32,167 bases of DNA, taken from positions 1-32,167 of the forward strand of contig JAFIEM010000035.1 of the NCBI GenBank assembly GCA_020832555.1, written 5' to 3'. The position numbers and the translations under genes were made by a program. Below are positions 1 through 8,629 of the stretch, one piece after another. How positions within the stretch are numbered: position 1 is the stretch's first letter; every line of letters begins with the position of its first letter. The notes below the pieces were generated by a model. The model made no database searches. It saw only the letters and a list, made by a program, of their open reading frames with translations, and was not told the origin of the DNA. Source of the stretch: Natronohydrobacter sp. (GTDB taxonomy: Bacteria > Pseudomonadota > Alphaproteobacteria > Rhodobacterales > Rhodobacteraceae).

Positions 1-36
1 GGGCGGTGTTTATGTTGGTGTGGGTGCGCTCTGTCC

Positions 37-74
37 GGGGGTGGGGGCGGGGCGGCCCCCCCCAAACCCCCCCC
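37..74. other. G-rich/C-rich tract directly after the EVE gene
   Basis: On the plus strand, runs of G (37-55, broken by single T and C bases) are followed by C8, AAA, C8 (56-74). The tract abuts the stop codon of the minus-strand EVE gene (75-77). The two halves are complementary enough to fold into a GC hairpin, and the minus strand carries G8-TTT-G8. It may serve as a transcript end for the minus-strand operon, but there is no T-tract, so this is not a standard intrinsic terminator. Homopolymer runs like this are also prone to sequencing error. Confidence 0.35.
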
Positions 75-494
75 TCACAACTCAACCCCGCCCATCGCAC
101 AGATGATCGCCCATTCCGCTTCACTCACCGGTTGCACCGACAGTCGCGATGTCTTGACCAGTGCCATTTCACTCAGGCGCGGATCCTCCTTGCACTGGGC
201 CAATGTCACAGGCCGGGGCAGGGGCGCGACAGCCTTCACATCCACACAGTCCCAGCGTGGATCGTCAGTGGTGCTGTCAGGATGCGCAAGCGCGATCACC
301 TCGCAAATCCCCACAACCGCCTTGTCGGACTGGCTGTGATAGAAAAACGCCCGGTCCCCCAGCGCCATCTCGCGCATGTTGTTGCGCGCCTGATAATTGC
401 GTACGCCGTCCCATTCCTCGCCCGTATCACCCTTGGCCACGAGGTCATCCCAGCAAAAGGAATCCGGCTCGGATTTCATCAGCCAGTAGCGCAT
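75..494 (-). CDS. EVE domain-containing protein
   Basis: This is a 139-residue protein that is essentially one EVE domain (PUA-like fold). It opens with the typical MRYWLMKSEP start, followed by WDGVRNYQARN near residue 37 and a GDRAFFYHS strand near residue 52. EVE proteins are thought to bind modified nucleobases, but the cellular role of the short stand-alone form is not settled. An upstream in-frame ATG at 515 exists, but 494 is preferred. It begins at the conserved first residues and overlaps the stop of the upstream YciI-like gene by one base (TGATG), indicating translational coupling. It is the last gene of the tsaD-gpsA-yciI-EVE operon. The family is clear; the function is not. Confidence 0.88.
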   Translation of the reverse strand: MRYWLMKSEPDSFCWDDLVAKGDTGEEWDGVRNYQARNNMREMALGDRAFFYHSQSDKAVVGICEVIALAHPDSTTDDPRWDCVDVKAVAPLPRPVTLAQCKEDPRLSEMALVKTSRLSVQPVSEAEWAIICAMGGVEL

Positions 495-769
495 CAGCCG
501 ATGACCTTCTTCCATTCCTGCAGCCGCACGCTCTCGAACAGCCCTGCCAGCGCATAGGGATCCTGCGCGCCCCAGGATTTCGCGGTGTCCAGATCGGGCA
601 GATCCAGTACGATCAGCGAGCCAGCCATCTGGCCAGCTTCATCCAGCAGCGGTCCGGCCTGCACCACGCAGCCGGTCTGGGCGATATAGGCCAGATGCGC
701 CTCGCGGGTGGATTTGCGCAAGTCCAGTGCACCGGGCTTGTCGGTGCAGACCATCATGTAAAGCGGCAT
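494..769 (-). CDS. YciI-like family protein
   Basis: This 91-residue protein is the usual length for the YciI/YCII-related family (ferredoxin-like alpha+beta fold). The N-terminal MPLYMMVCTDKPGALDLR and the REAHLAYI segment carry the Asp and His that are conserved in the family and proposed to form an active site. No substrate is known. It lies 12 bases downstream of gpsA and overlaps the EVE gene start by one base, so it is co-transcribed with tsaD and gpsA. This arrangement is common in Rhodobacteraceae as recalled, which suggests a housekeeping role rather than a link to the amide genes. Confidence 0.88.
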   Translation of the reverse strand: MPLYMMVCTDKPGALDLRKSTREAHLAYIAQTGCVVQAGPLLDEAGQMAGSLIVLDLPDLDTAKSWGAQDPYALAGLFESVRLQEWKKVIG

Positions 770-781
770 GGGGATTTCCTC

Positions 782-1732
782 TCATTCCTCGGTCAGGGGC
801 CGGGCCAGAAGGGCCTCCCGCGCATCCTGCAATGTGATCGCGCCTGCGGCAAGGGCCGCGACCATCCGCGTGATCGGCATGTCGAGGCCGCGCTCCTGTG
901 CAAGCCGCGCAACCGCGCGGGCGGTGGCCGCGCCTTCGACGGTTGTGCTGGTATCAAAAACCTCGCCACGCCCCAGCGCCAGACCGTAGCGGAAATTGCG
1001 CGATTTCTCCGATCCGCAGGTCAGGATCAGATCACCCAGACCTGACAGCCCCGCCAGCGTTTCGGGCTGTGCCCCCATGAGGAGGGCCAGACGCTGCATC
1101 TCCGCATAGCCCCGCGCCATCAGTGCCGCGCGGGCCGATTCTCCCAGTCCCGCGCCAATCGTCACGCCCGCCGCAATCGCGATCACATTCTTCAGCGCCC
1201 CCCCCAGTTCCGCGCCGATCACATCCGTATTGCGATAGAGCCGCAGATTGGGGGTTGAGAGTTGGTCCTGCAATGCGCGTCCCAGTCCCGCATCCGCGCA
1301 GGCAAGTGTCAGTGCCGTAGGCAGGCCGCGTGCGATATCTTCGGCAAAGCTGGGGCCGGTCAGAAGGGCGGCGCGGGTCCGGGGCAGGACGGCCTGAATT
1401 ACCCCCACCGGGCCGATCATCAGATCAAGGTCCACCCCTTTCGAGCAGGCCACGAGCACGCGCCCGGCCAGCCAGTCGCGATTCTCGGCCAGAAATCCCC
1501 GTGTCTGCTGCATGGGAATGGCCAGCAACACGGTCTCAGCCGTGACCTCTGCCAGATCAGCGGTGACACGCACACCCGCGGGCAGCGCGACACCGGGCAG
1601 GCGGGCCGCGTTTTCGCGCGCTGTCGCCATTGCCTGCGCCTGTGCGCTGTCACGACACCACAGAACAGCATCCCCCAGCGCACAGGCGAGCGCCGTGCCG
1701 AAGGCACCTGCGCCAAGGACCGCCACACTCAT
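782..1732 (-). CDS. gpsA: NAD(P)H-dependent glycerol-3-phosphate dehydrogenase
   Basis: GpsA reduces dihydroxyacetone phosphate to sn-glycerol 3-phosphate, the backbone for phospholipid synthesis, in the cytosol. The 316-residue protein has the Rossmann motif GAGAFG at residues 7-12, the [18 protein letters not shown] segment, the catalytic lysine in [12 protein letters not shown], and the [12 protein letters not shown] plus EKSRNFRYG region typical of the C-terminal domain. Its length is normal for the family. The start overlaps the tsaD stop by four bases (ATGA, 1729-1732), so translation is coupled. It is the second gene of the minus-strand operon. No anomalies were seen. Confidence 0.96.
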   Translation of the reverse strand: MSVAVLGAGAFGTALACALGDAVLWCRDSAQAQAMATARENAARLPGVALPAGVRVTADLAEVTAETVLLAIPMQQTRGFLAENRDWLAGRVLVACSKGVDLDLMIGPVGVIQAVLPRTRAALLTGPSFAEDIARGLPTALTLACADAGLGRALQDQLSTPNLRLYRNTDVIGAELGGALKNVIAIAAGVTIGAGLGESARAALMARGYAEMQRLALLMGAQPETLAGLSGLGDLILTCGSEKSRNFRYGLALGRGEVFDTSTTVEGAATARAVARLAQERGLDMPITRMVAALAAGAITLQDAREALLARPLTEE

Positions 1733-2838
1733 GCCTTCGCCCCCTTCTTGCCCGATCCGATCAGCGGGGCCGCCGACTGGTCCAGTGGCCAGCGCGGGCG
1801 GGCCACGAAATCCGCGCTGTCCAGCCCCGCGCGCAGTTGTTCAATCCCGGCCCATGCGATCATTGCCGCATTATCCGTGCACAGCGCCAGCGGCGGCGCA
1901 AGAAAGCGCGCGCCTGCGCTCTGAGCGGCCCTTTCCAGCGCCGCGCGCAGGGACTGGTTTGCAGCCACACCGCCTGCCACGGCAAAAACGGGTGTCGTCG
2001 GTGAGAGCTCCAGATAGGCCGCGAGCGCCCGGCGTGATTTCTCGGCCAGCACATCGGTCACAGCGGCCTGAAACCCGGCGCAGATATCCGCGCGGTCCTG
2101 CATCCGCAATCCGCCTAGTTCCGCGATCACCGAATCCCGCGCCCGCAGGACGGCGGTTTTCAACCCCGAGAAGGACAGATCGCAACCGGGACGATCCAGC
2201 AGCGGGCGGGGCAGGGCGAAGCGGGCTGCGTCGCCTGCATGCGCCGCCTCTTCGACCACAGGCCCGCCCGGCTGCGGCAGGCCCAGCAGTTTCGCCACCT
2301 TGTCAAACGCCTCTCCCGGCGCGTCGTCGATCGTGCCACCCAGGCGCGTGAACTGGTTGGGGCCGTGTACGATCAGGAACTGGCAATGCCCGCCCGAAAC
2401 CAGCAGCATCAGATAGGGAAACGCCACTCTGTCGGTCAGGCGCGGGGTCAGGGCATGGCCTGCCAGATGGTTCACGCCGACGAGCGGCAGACCGGTCGCG
2501 GCGGCCATGCCGCGCGCCAGCATCACGCCCGAGAGCACCCCTCCGATCAGCCCCGGCCCGGCTGTAACCGCAATCGCGTCGATCTGTTCCAGCGCCATTC
2601 CGGCCTGTGCCAGCGCGGCCTCAACCGCCAGATCAAGCTTCTCGGCATGCGCGCGCGCCGCGAGTTCCGGCACGACGCCGCCAAAATCCGCATGCAGTTC
2701 TGTCTGGCCCCAGACCACCGAAGACAGGATCACCGGCCCGGAGCCCGGAACATCATGGATCACGGCGCTGGCCGTGTCGTCGCAACTGCTTTCAATGCCA
2801 AGCACGGTCAAAGGACGGGTCTGGGACAGGGTGGACAT
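1729..2838 (-). CDS. tsaD: tRNA N6-threonylcarbamoyladenosine (t6A) transferase subunit TsaD
   Basis: TsaD transfers the threonylcarbamoyl group to A37 of ANN-decoding tRNAs, working with TsaB and TsaE. Family hallmarks are [11 protein letters not shown] near residue 12, the metal-binding HxxxH in GVNHLAGH, the VSGGHCQ nucleotide-binding segment, [18 protein letters not shown] and [13 protein letters not shown] near the C-terminus. The reading frame stays open to 3375, but the protein clearly begins at the ATG at 2838 (MSTLSQTRP). This gives 369 residues, normal for the family; the extra upstream residues lie antisense to hemD and look non-coding. It is transcribed divergently from hemD across a 90-base gap that must hold both promoters. 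Confidence 0.95.
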   Translation of the reverse strand: MSTLSQTRPLTVLGIESSCDDTASAVIHDVPGSGPVILSSVVWGQTELHADFGGVVPELAARAHAEKLDLAVEAALAQAGMALEQIDAIAVTAGPGLIGGVLSGVMLARGMAAATGLPLVGVNHLAGHALTPRLTDRVAFPYLMLLVSGGHCQFLIVHGPNQFTRLGGTIDDAPGEAFDKVAKLLGLPQPGGPVVEEAAHAGDAARFALPRPLLDRPGCDLSFSGLKTAVLRARDSVIAELGGLRMQDRADICAGFQAAVTDVLAEKSRRALAAYLELSPTTPVFAVAGGVAANQSLRAALERAAQSAGARFLAPPLALCTDNAAMIAWAGIEQLRAGLDSADFVARPRWPLDQSAAPLIGSGKKGAKA

Positions 2839-2928
2839 GCGGGCTCCGGTTGCCAAGGCGGGCGCTTTCCAGCTACCACCGGGGGCAGGGCGGCACAATC
2901 CCGCGCGGCCCCTTGAACCGGAGAGAGC

Positions 2929-3666
2929 ATGCCCCCCTGCCTGTTGCTGACCCGCCCAGAGCCTGCGGCCAGTGCCTTCAGCGAGAGTTTGCGCAAGGCG
3001 GGCTGGCAGGGCGAGGTGCTCGTGGCGCCCTTGATGCGGATTGTCACGCTGCCCTTGGCCGAGAACGTTCTGAACGGGGTTGCAACGGTGATTGCGACCT
3101 CGATGCACGGGGTGCGCGCGCTTGCGCAGGCGACGGCGCGGCGGGACATGAGGCTCTGGACGGTCGGTCCCGGCACGGCCGCCGCAGCGCGCGCCGAGGG
3201 GTTTCTTGACATCCATGTTGCGGGCGGCGATGCACCGGCGCTTTTGCGCGACATGGCCCAGGCGGGGGCAAATGGGCCGTTCCTGCATCTGCGCGGCACT
3301 CATGTCGCTGCCGATATCGTGGCGGCCTTGCGCGAAGCAGGTCATGCAGCACGCGCCGAGATCGTCTATCGGCAAGAGGTGTTGACGCTTGATCCAGCGG
3401 CAAAAGCGCGCATCCTCTCAGGTGGTGATCTGGTCTGCCCGGTCTTTTCGCCGCGTTCCGGGCGGTTGCTGGCCGAAGAGCTTGCAAAGCTCGATCTGCG
3501 GCATAACTCTATTCATCTGGTTGCGATCTCGGAAAATGCGGCAATGCCCGTCAAGCATCTGACCTGCGCCTCGCGTGCCATCGCGCCGCGTCCTGACAGT
3601 TCTGGCATGCTGCAGGAAATTATGGCGCTACAGCCGAAGCTTGAGCCTTGGGAAAAGCCAAGCTAA
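2929..3666 (+). CDS. hemD: uroporphyrinogen-III synthase
   Basis: HemD cyclises and rearranges hydroxymethylbilane to uroporphyrinogen III in tetrapyrrole synthesis. The 245-residue protein has the two-domain layout of this weakly conserved family. It shows [13 protein letters not shown] at the N-terminus, a [10 protein letters not shown] segment (usually TSxNAV), [16 protein letters not shown] around residues 77-92, and [13 protein letters not shown] in the second domain. The ATG at 2929 follows GGAGAG. The downstream neighbours Mic60 and HemY are the usual partners of hemD in alphaproteobacteria, which supports the call. It is divergent from tsaD. Confidence 0.9.
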   Translation: MPPCLLLTRPEPAASAFSESLRKAGWQGEVLVAPLMRIVTLPLAENVLNGVATVIATSMHGVRALAQATARRDMRLWTVGPGTAAAARAEGFLDIHVAGGDAPALLRDMAQAGANGPFLHLRGTHVAADIVAALREAGHAARAEIVYRQEVLTLDPAAKARILSGGDLVCPVFSPRSGRLLAEELAKLDLRHNSIHLVAISENAAMPVKHLTCASRAIAPRPDSSGMLQEIMALQPKLEPWEKPS

Positions 3667-3722
3667 GGTGAGAGCGGAATTCATGCTGCTGCAATGCGGC
3701 AGATCGGTTTGGGGGAAAAGGT

Positions 3723-5195
3723 TTGGCGCGAAAGACAACAGGCAGGAATCCCAAAGCCGGGTCAGGACCAGTTACTGACGATACCACCGCTGAAACCACG
3801 TCCGGCACAGAACAGACGCTGACGCCGGAAGTGGCCAAAGACCAGCCGCTGACATCGCCGGAGGTTTCCGAACCTGTCGGAGCCGAACCCGCTGCGCAGG
3901 TGCAAACCGGCAGCAGCGAGGTTTCGGATGTGCCGGTCCTGCCTGCTGATTCGGAACCGCAAAACCTTTCCGAACCGGGCACTGAAGCCGATCCTGAGCC
4001 CGAGACCATTGTGCCGGAGGCGCAGCAAGAAACCGCAGATCAGGCCGAAGCCACGTTCTCGCGTTCTGATGATCCTGCGATGGTCGAGGAACAGCCCGTT
4101 TCGGTCACTGACAGCGCGGCACCGTCCGAGGCAGCAACGGATCAGAACACGCCTGCCCGCGAAACTGCGCCCTTGGCACCCCCACCGCCGCCCGCCTCTG
4201 CCAGTGGCGGGTTCTTCCCGCTGTTGCTGGGGGGGATCGTTGCGGGCGGTATCGGCTATGGCGTGCATTACGCCATGTCGCAGGGAACTGGCGGGCAAGC
4301 GTCCGACATCGCGGCCTTGCAGGCCGAAATCGCGGAATTGCGCACGGCACTGGCCACCGCGCCCGACCTGTCGGGGCTGGAAGCGGAACTCGCGGATTTG
4401 CGCGCGGCAGTAAGCGCGCCGCTCGCGGCAGTCGAATCGCTGGATGTGGCCGGGCAGATCGCCGCAGAAATCGAGGCATTGCGCGCCGAATTTGCGCAGG
4501 GCGATACCGGCGTTGCGCAGGCGGAGGTGTTAAACCGGCTGAACCAGTTGGCCGAAGGTCTGTCCGGAACGACGGCGCGTCTGGAAGGGTTCGAAAGCGA
4601 TCTGGCCGCGCGTGACACACAGATTGCGGCCATGCAGGATGAACTCGCGGAAATCCGTGATCTGGCCGAAGGACGTCTGGCCGCAGCCGAGACCGCGCTT
4701 GATACCGCTCTGGCCCGCGCCGGGCTGGACATGCTGCGCGCGGCGCTGAGCACAGGCGCACCCTACCCAGAGGCGCTTGGCCTGTTGCGCGAAGCCGGGG
4801 TCACGGTGCCGGAAACGCTTGCGGCCAATGCGCCTGCCGGTGTGCGGACGCTGGAGATGCTGCAGGAAACCTTCCCGGTGGCGGCCCGCGCGGCCCTGCG
4901 CGCGGCGCTTCAGGACATGCCCGCTGACAGCGCGGCCGAGCGGATTGCCAATTTCCTGCGCGCACAGGTTGGTGCGCGTTCGACCGCGCCCCGCGACGGG
5001 GATGACCCCGATGCCGTGCTGTCGCGCGCCGGGGCCGCACTGGAGGCAGGCAGCCTGGAGGCCGCGCTCGCGGAACTTGACGCCCTGCCGGAACCGGCAC
5101 TGGCGGCCATGCAGGTCTGGCGCCGCGCCGCGCGGGCCCGTCACGATGCCGAGGCCGAATTCGAGACCTTCGCCACCACGCTTTCGACTCAGTAA
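3723..5195 (+). CDS. Mic60/mitofilin-family inner-membrane protein (TTG start)
   Basis: This is a bacterial homologue of mitochondrial Mic60 (mitofilin), the cristae-junction protein; alphaproteobacterial versions are implicated in shaping intracytoplasmic membranes. The 490-residue protein has three parts. A long acidic, Pro/Glu/Ser/Thr-rich segment (about 1-155) ends in a proline run. One transmembrane helix follows (about 162-182, rich in Gly and Leu), then an Ala/Glu/Leu-rich coiled coil (about 190-340). The C-terminal region (about 345-490) matches the position of the mitofilin domain. The start is TTG with a G5 Shine-Dalgarno-like run at 3711-3715; no in-frame ATG is near. Its place between hemD and hemY matches the known alphaproteobacterial context. 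The identity is based on architecture and synteny more than on residue motifs. Confidence 0.82.
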   Translation: MARKTTGRNPKAGSGPVTDDTTAETTSGTEQTLTPEVAKDQPLTSPEVSEPVGAEPAAQVQTGSSEVSDVPVLPADSEPQNLSEPGTEADPEPETIVPEAQQETADQAEATFSRSDDPAMVEEQPVSVTDSAAPSEAATDQNTPARETAPLAPPPPPASASGGFFPLLLGGIVAGGIGYGVHYAMSQGTGGQASDIAALQAEIAELRTALATAPDLSGLEAELADLRAAVSAPLAAVESLDVAGQIAAEIEALRAEFAQGDTGVAQAEVLNRLNQLAEGLSGTTARLEGFESDLAARDTQIAAMQDELAEIRDLAEGRLAAAETALDTALARAGLDMLRAALSTGAPYPEALGLLREAGVTVPETLAANAPAGVRTLEMLQETFPVAARAALRAALQDMPADSAAERIANFLRAQVGARSTAPRDGDDPDAVLSRAGAALEAGSLEAALAELDALPEPALAAMQVWRRAARARHDAEAEFETFATTLSTQ

Positions 5196-5206
5196 GGATA
5201 TTTCCG

Positions 5207-6676
5207 ATGCTTTGGACCCTAGTTAAAATCCTGCTGTTCGTGGTGATCGTGATCGCGCTGGCCTTTGGCCTTGGGCAGCTGATGGACAGCAGCCAGACGG
5301 TTGAACTGCGCGTCTTTGACATGGAATATGTGCTCAGCCCGCTGATGGCGCTGGGGGTACTGGCCGCGCTTCTGGTGGCTGTCTGGCTGGTGCTGAAATT
5401 GCTCGGGCTGGCGCTTGCGGTGCTACGATTCATGAATGGCGATGAAACCGCCGTGCGGCGCTATTTCAGCCGCAATCGCGAGAAACGTGGGCTGGATGCG
5501 CTTTTGCTGTCGATGATCGCGCAGGCCGAAGGCGACGGCAAGACCGCGATCGCCAAGGCCGAGAAAGCCGACAAGCTTCTGAACCGGCCGATAATGACCA
5601 ATCTTCTAGTGGCGCAGGCCGCGGAAATGAAGGGCAATCAGGCGCTTGCCATTGAACGCTACAAGTTGCTGCTAGAGGATAATCGCAGCCGTTTTGTAGC
5701 CGTGCAGGGCCTGATCCGCGCCAAGATCGCGCAGGGTGAGACCGACAAGGCTCGGGCGCTGGCGCAAAAGGCGCTGGATATGCAGCCCGCACATGAAGAA
5801 ACGCAGAACAAGCTGTTGCAGATGCAGACCGAGGCCGAGGATTGGGCCGGTGCGCGCAAGACGCTGATGCTCAAGAAAGCCTCGGGCACTTTGCCACGCG
5901 ATGTCTGGCGCAGGCGCGATGCGATTCTCGCGCTGCAGGATGCCGATGCGCTGGCGGCGGCAGGCGATCTGAACCGCGCACGCGAAGTGGCCATCGAGGC
6001 CAATCGCCTGTCCCCGGACCTGATCCCGGCGGCGGTCGCGGCGGCGCAGGCGCTGGTGGCGCAGGGCAAGGGCAATTACGCAGCGGGCGTGATCAAGAAG
6101 GCTTGGAAATCCCAGCCGCATCCCGAACTGGCTGCGGCATTTGCGGCGATTGAACCCGACGAAACCCCGCGCCAGCGCGTTGCGAGGTTCGATAAGCTCT
6201 TGCGTCAGGCACCTGATGCGGATGAAAGCAAGCTGTTGCGCGCTGAAATGCTGATTGCAGCTGAAGATTTCCCTGCTGCACGCCGCGCGCTGGGGGATCT
6301 CTATGAGCGCGCGCCCACGGTCCGGTCGCTGACGATCATGGCCGCCATAGAACGCGGCGAAGGGGCGGATGATGCGGTCGTGCGCGGATGGCTGGCAAAG
6401 GCGCTGACGGCCAATCGCGGCCCGCAATGGGTCTGCTCGAAATGCCAGCATGTGCACGCGACATGGCAGGCGATCTGCGATCAGTGCGGTGCCTTCGACA
6501 CGCTGGAATGGCGCGATGCGCCGGACAGTTCCGGTCCTTCTGCAACCCAGACCGAGCTTCTGCCGATCATCGTCGGCAAGCTGTCGAGGCCGGTTGCGGC
6601 CGAAGAGGATGTGGTTGATGCCAGTGTCGAGACGCTGGACGAGGTTGCGCAAGAGGATGCGAAAAAATCCGCCTGA
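5207..6676 (+). CDS. hemY: HemY-type TPR membrane protein with C-terminal zinc ribbon
   Basis: This is proteobacterial HemY, a TPR protein linked to haem synthesis; it is not the protoporphyrinogen oxidase of the same name in Gram-positives. The 489-residue protein has two N-terminal transmembrane helices (about 3-24 and 43-67, the HemY_N region) and then TPR-like helical repeats (about 100-395). A rubredoxin-like ribbon follows near 407-428, with WVCSKC and, 15 residues later, CDQCGAFDTLEW. That ribbon resembles the LapB metal-binding tail. It starts 11 bases after the Mic60 gene with AAGGATA upstream, so the two are co-transcribed. The biochemical role of HemY is unresolved. Confidence 0.85.
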   Translation: MLWTLVKILLFVVIVIALAFGLGQLMDSSQTVELRVFDMEYVLSPLMALGVLAALLVAVWLVLKLLGLALAVLRFMNGDETAVRRYFSRNREKRGLDALLLSMIAQAEGDGKTAIAKAEKADKLLNRPIMTNLLVAQAAEMKGNQALAIERYKLLLEDNRSRFVAVQGLIRAKIAQGETDKARALAQKALDMQPAHEETQNKLLQMQTEAEDWAGARKTLMLKKASGTLPRDVWRRRDAILALQDADALAAAGDLNRAREVAIEANRLSPDLIPAAVAAAQALVAQGKGNYAAGVIKKAWKSQPHPELAAAFAAIEPDETPRQRVARFDKLLRQAPDADESKLLRAEMLIAAEDFPAARRALGDLYERAPTVRSLTIMAAIERGEGADDAVVRGWLAKALTANRGPQWVCSKCQHVHATWQAICDQCGAFDTLEWRDAPDSSGPSATQTELLPIIVGKLSRPVAAEEDVVDASVETLDEVAQEDAKKSA

Positions 6677-6723
6677 AAGGGCTGGTAGCCTTTGAGAACC
6701 GGTGCTAAAGAGCGCCGCAGGTG

Positions 6724-6799
6724 GCCGCTGTAGCTCAGCTGGTAGAGCACGTCATTCGTAATGATGGGGTCGGGGGTTCGAGTCCCTTCAGCGGCACCA
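6724..6799 (+). tRNA. tRNA-Thr (anticodon CGT)
   Basis: A full 76-base cloverleaf can be drawn. The acceptor stem is 6724-6730 with 6789-6795, and the D stem is 6733-6736 with 6745-6748. The anticodon stem is 6750-6754 with 6762-6766, and its loop TTCGTAA places anticodon CGT at 6757-6759, which reads ACG (Thr). The T stem is 6772-6776 with 6784-6788 (two G-T pairs), with loop TTCGAGT. The discriminator is A6796, and CCA is encoded at 6797-6799. It lies 47 bases after hemY and is followed by a short T run (6801-6805). Confidence 0.96.
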
Positions 6800-7468
6800 C
6801 TTTTTCATCCAATCACACCGCAAAATCCATAATTTATTAGGATTTTGCGGTGCTGTTTGTCCGATATTCTCCGGTTCAGCCCAACAATTCCCTCTGGCTT
6901 GGGGCATCTGCGGGGCATTGCGAATGATGCAGGAAAGCGATGCGCCAGATGCCATCGGCGGATCCGTAGATTCGAAGCCTGAAACCCAAGAACAAGCCCA
7001 ACAACGTCTCGCGCTTCCCAGGGCTTCATGTGACTGTAACCCCTTCAGTCTCGCGCCTATGGCATATGAAGTGCCGGATTTATGGGCGCGAAAAGCGGCT
7101 GTCTTTCGGCGCTTACCCTTCGGTTTCTCTCACACCGGCAAGGAAGCTGCGAGACGCAGGCCAGAGCAGGCCTTGCCGCAGGTCGAGATCCCTGTGACGT
7201 GAAGGAAGAGGACGAGCTGCAGAAACTGCTGGTGCAGGTGAGAACCTTCGCAAAGCTCGCCGAACCGGGCAAACAACGCAGACGGTTGGCATATATGGTT
7301 TGCACAAAATATGCTCGGCCTGCCGTGCAGTAGCTACGAAAATCACCTGTGTCTGACACTCAAGGTGCGCCGAGCATTTGCGTCTTGCGGCCATTCAGTG
7401 TAGTCTTGAACAGTGACCGTTACAATCTGCGACCAGCTCCGCTGGGACCGCTACTATAGGATATTGTA
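6800..7468. other. Gene-free spacer between tRNA-Thr and amiC
   Basis: No open frame in this 669-base stretch looks like a real gene: the candidates are 60-100 codons long, overlap on both strands and match no family known to me. It holds the 13-bp inverted repeat at 6816-6852, a shorter repeat (GGCATCTG at 6903-6910 with CAGATGCC at 6946-6953), and presumably the amiC promoter near its right end. There the AT-rich TATAGGATATTGTA (7455-7468) lies directly before the start codon. No integrase gene or second copy of the tRNA 3' end was seen. Confidence 0.5.
6816..6852 (+). terminator. Perfect 13-bp stem-loop downstream of tRNA-Thr
   Basis: CACCGCAAAATCC (6816-6828) is perfectly complementary to GGATTTTGCGGTG (6840-6852), with an 11-base AT-rich loop. 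It sits 17 bases after the tRNA 3' end and may end the hemY/tRNA transcript. The following bases (CTGTTTGT) are only weakly T-rich, so termination is inferred. The repeat could instead be a protein-binding or mobile-element end. Confidence 0.45.
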
Positions 7469-8629
7469 ATGGCTTCTTCCGGGGCTCCTGTCACAATCGG
7501 CATATTGTTTTCCCAGACTGGCGTCACTGCAGTGCTGGAGCGCGCGCAGCGACAGGCGGCCAGTCTTGCCGTGTCACAGGTCAATTCTGAAGGTGGTTTG
7601 CTCGGGAGGGAACTTCACCTGCTCGACTCCGACACGGCCTCTGACCCTGCGCGCTACAAGACCGAAGCCACGCGCCTTCTGGACCTGGGCGCGGATGCCA
7701 TCGTCGGATGCTACATGTCTTCGGCCCGCAAAGCCGTTCTGCCAATCGTCGAGGCGCGAAACTCGCTGCTGTTCTACCCTACGCTCTATGAAGGGTTCGA
7801 ATATGCCTCGTGCTGCATCTATTCGGGGGCTGCGCCAAATCAGAATGCGCGCATACTGGCAGACTACCTGACCGAAACCCACGGAGATCGTTATTTTTTC
7901 GTCGGTTCGAACTACGTCTATCCGTATGAATCCAATCGCGTCATGCGCGACCTTCTCTCCAATCGCGGGGCGAAAGTGGTTGATGAGGTCTATATTCCCC
8001 TTAATCCCACGGATGAGGATATTGCAAAGGTCATTGCGCTGATCCGCAATGCAGGGCCTGTGGTGGTGTTCTCGACGATCGTCGGTGATGGCGCGGTGCG
8101 ATTTTGCAGCGCCTATGACAGGGCGGGGTTTGATCGACATCTGCAACCTGTCGCGTCCCTGACCTTTGGCGAGCCGGAAATCGCAGCACTCGGCAAATCC
8201 GCAGCCACAGGCCATATCAAGGCCGCGCCTTACTTCAGTGTCATTGACAGCCCGGCGAATTTGGCCTTCGTGACCGCCTACCGTGAAAAATTCGGACCAG
8301 ACAGCCCGATCTCGGCGGAAGCGGAAGCCGCCTTTTTTCAGGTGAAACTCTTTGCCGAGGCGGTGCGTCGGGCAGGCACGACGGACCGAGCTTCTGTGGT
8401 CAGGGCCTTGCCAACCTTCAGTCTTGAAGCGCCGCAAGGCACAGTCAGGGTGGACGCTGCGACACATCATACGCATCTGTGGCCGCGGGTTGCTGTTGTG
8501 GATGAAAGCGGCACATTCAGGATCGTGCGCGAATCCGCCAAACCTGTCGCGCCCGATCCGTATCTGGTCGAGGTGGAGAAACTGCCGCCTGTCACATTGG
8601 CCTCTGTACCTTCGGGAGGGGCGAATTGA
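7469..8629 (+). CDS. amiC: AmiC-type amide-sensing negative regulator
   Basis: AmiC is a cytosolic periplasmic-binding-protein fold that holds AmiR inactive until a short amide binds. The 386-residue protein is almost the length of Pseudomonas aeruginosa AmiC and aligns along its whole length. Shared segments are GILFSQTGVTAVLERAQR near residue 11, GCYMSSARKAVLP at 80-92, YPTLYEGFEY at 103-112 and FVGSNYVYPYESNRVMRDL near 145. Tyr82, Ser84, Tyr103 and Thr105 fall one position from residues recalled as lining the amide pocket. There is no signal peptide, as expected for a cytosolic sensor. The ATG at 7469 follows AGGA, and the stop overlaps the TTG start of amiR. It resembles the binding protein encoded at 9543, implying duplication. 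Confidence 0.9.
   Translation: MASSGAPVTIGILFSQTGVTAVLERAQRQAASLAVSQVNSEGGLLGRELHLLDSDTASDPARYKTEATRLLDLGADAIVGCYMSSARKAVLPIVEARNSLLFYPTLYEGFEYASCCIYSGAAPNQNARILADYLTETHGDRYFFVGSNYVYPYESNRVMRDLLSNRGAKVVDEVYIPLNPTDEDIAKVIALIRNAGPVVVFSTIVGDGAVRFCSAYDRAGFDRHLQPVASLTFGEPEIAALGKSAATGHIKAAPYFSVIDSPANLAFVTAYREKFGPDSPISAEAEAAFFQVKLFAEAVRRAGTTDRASVVRALPTFSLEAPQGTVRVDAATHHTHLWPRVAVVDESGTFRIVRESAKPVAPDPYLVEVEKLPPVTLASVPSGGAN

Noticed and set aside
2839-3375. Long N-terminal extension of tsaD on the minus strand
   Set aside because: The residues are antisense to hemD, unlike any TsaD, and the conserved family start is at 2838.
6805-7029. Minus-strand frame of 74 codons beside the tRNA as a possible integrase remnant
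   Set aside because: No tyrosine or serine recombinase motif is visible, and the repeat at 6816-6852 lies inside the frame.
7286-7304. TGGCAT and TTTGCA resembling a sigma-54 promoter upstream of amiC
   Set aside because: The GG-to-GC spacing is 12 bases instead of 10, and it lies more than 150 bases from the start codon.
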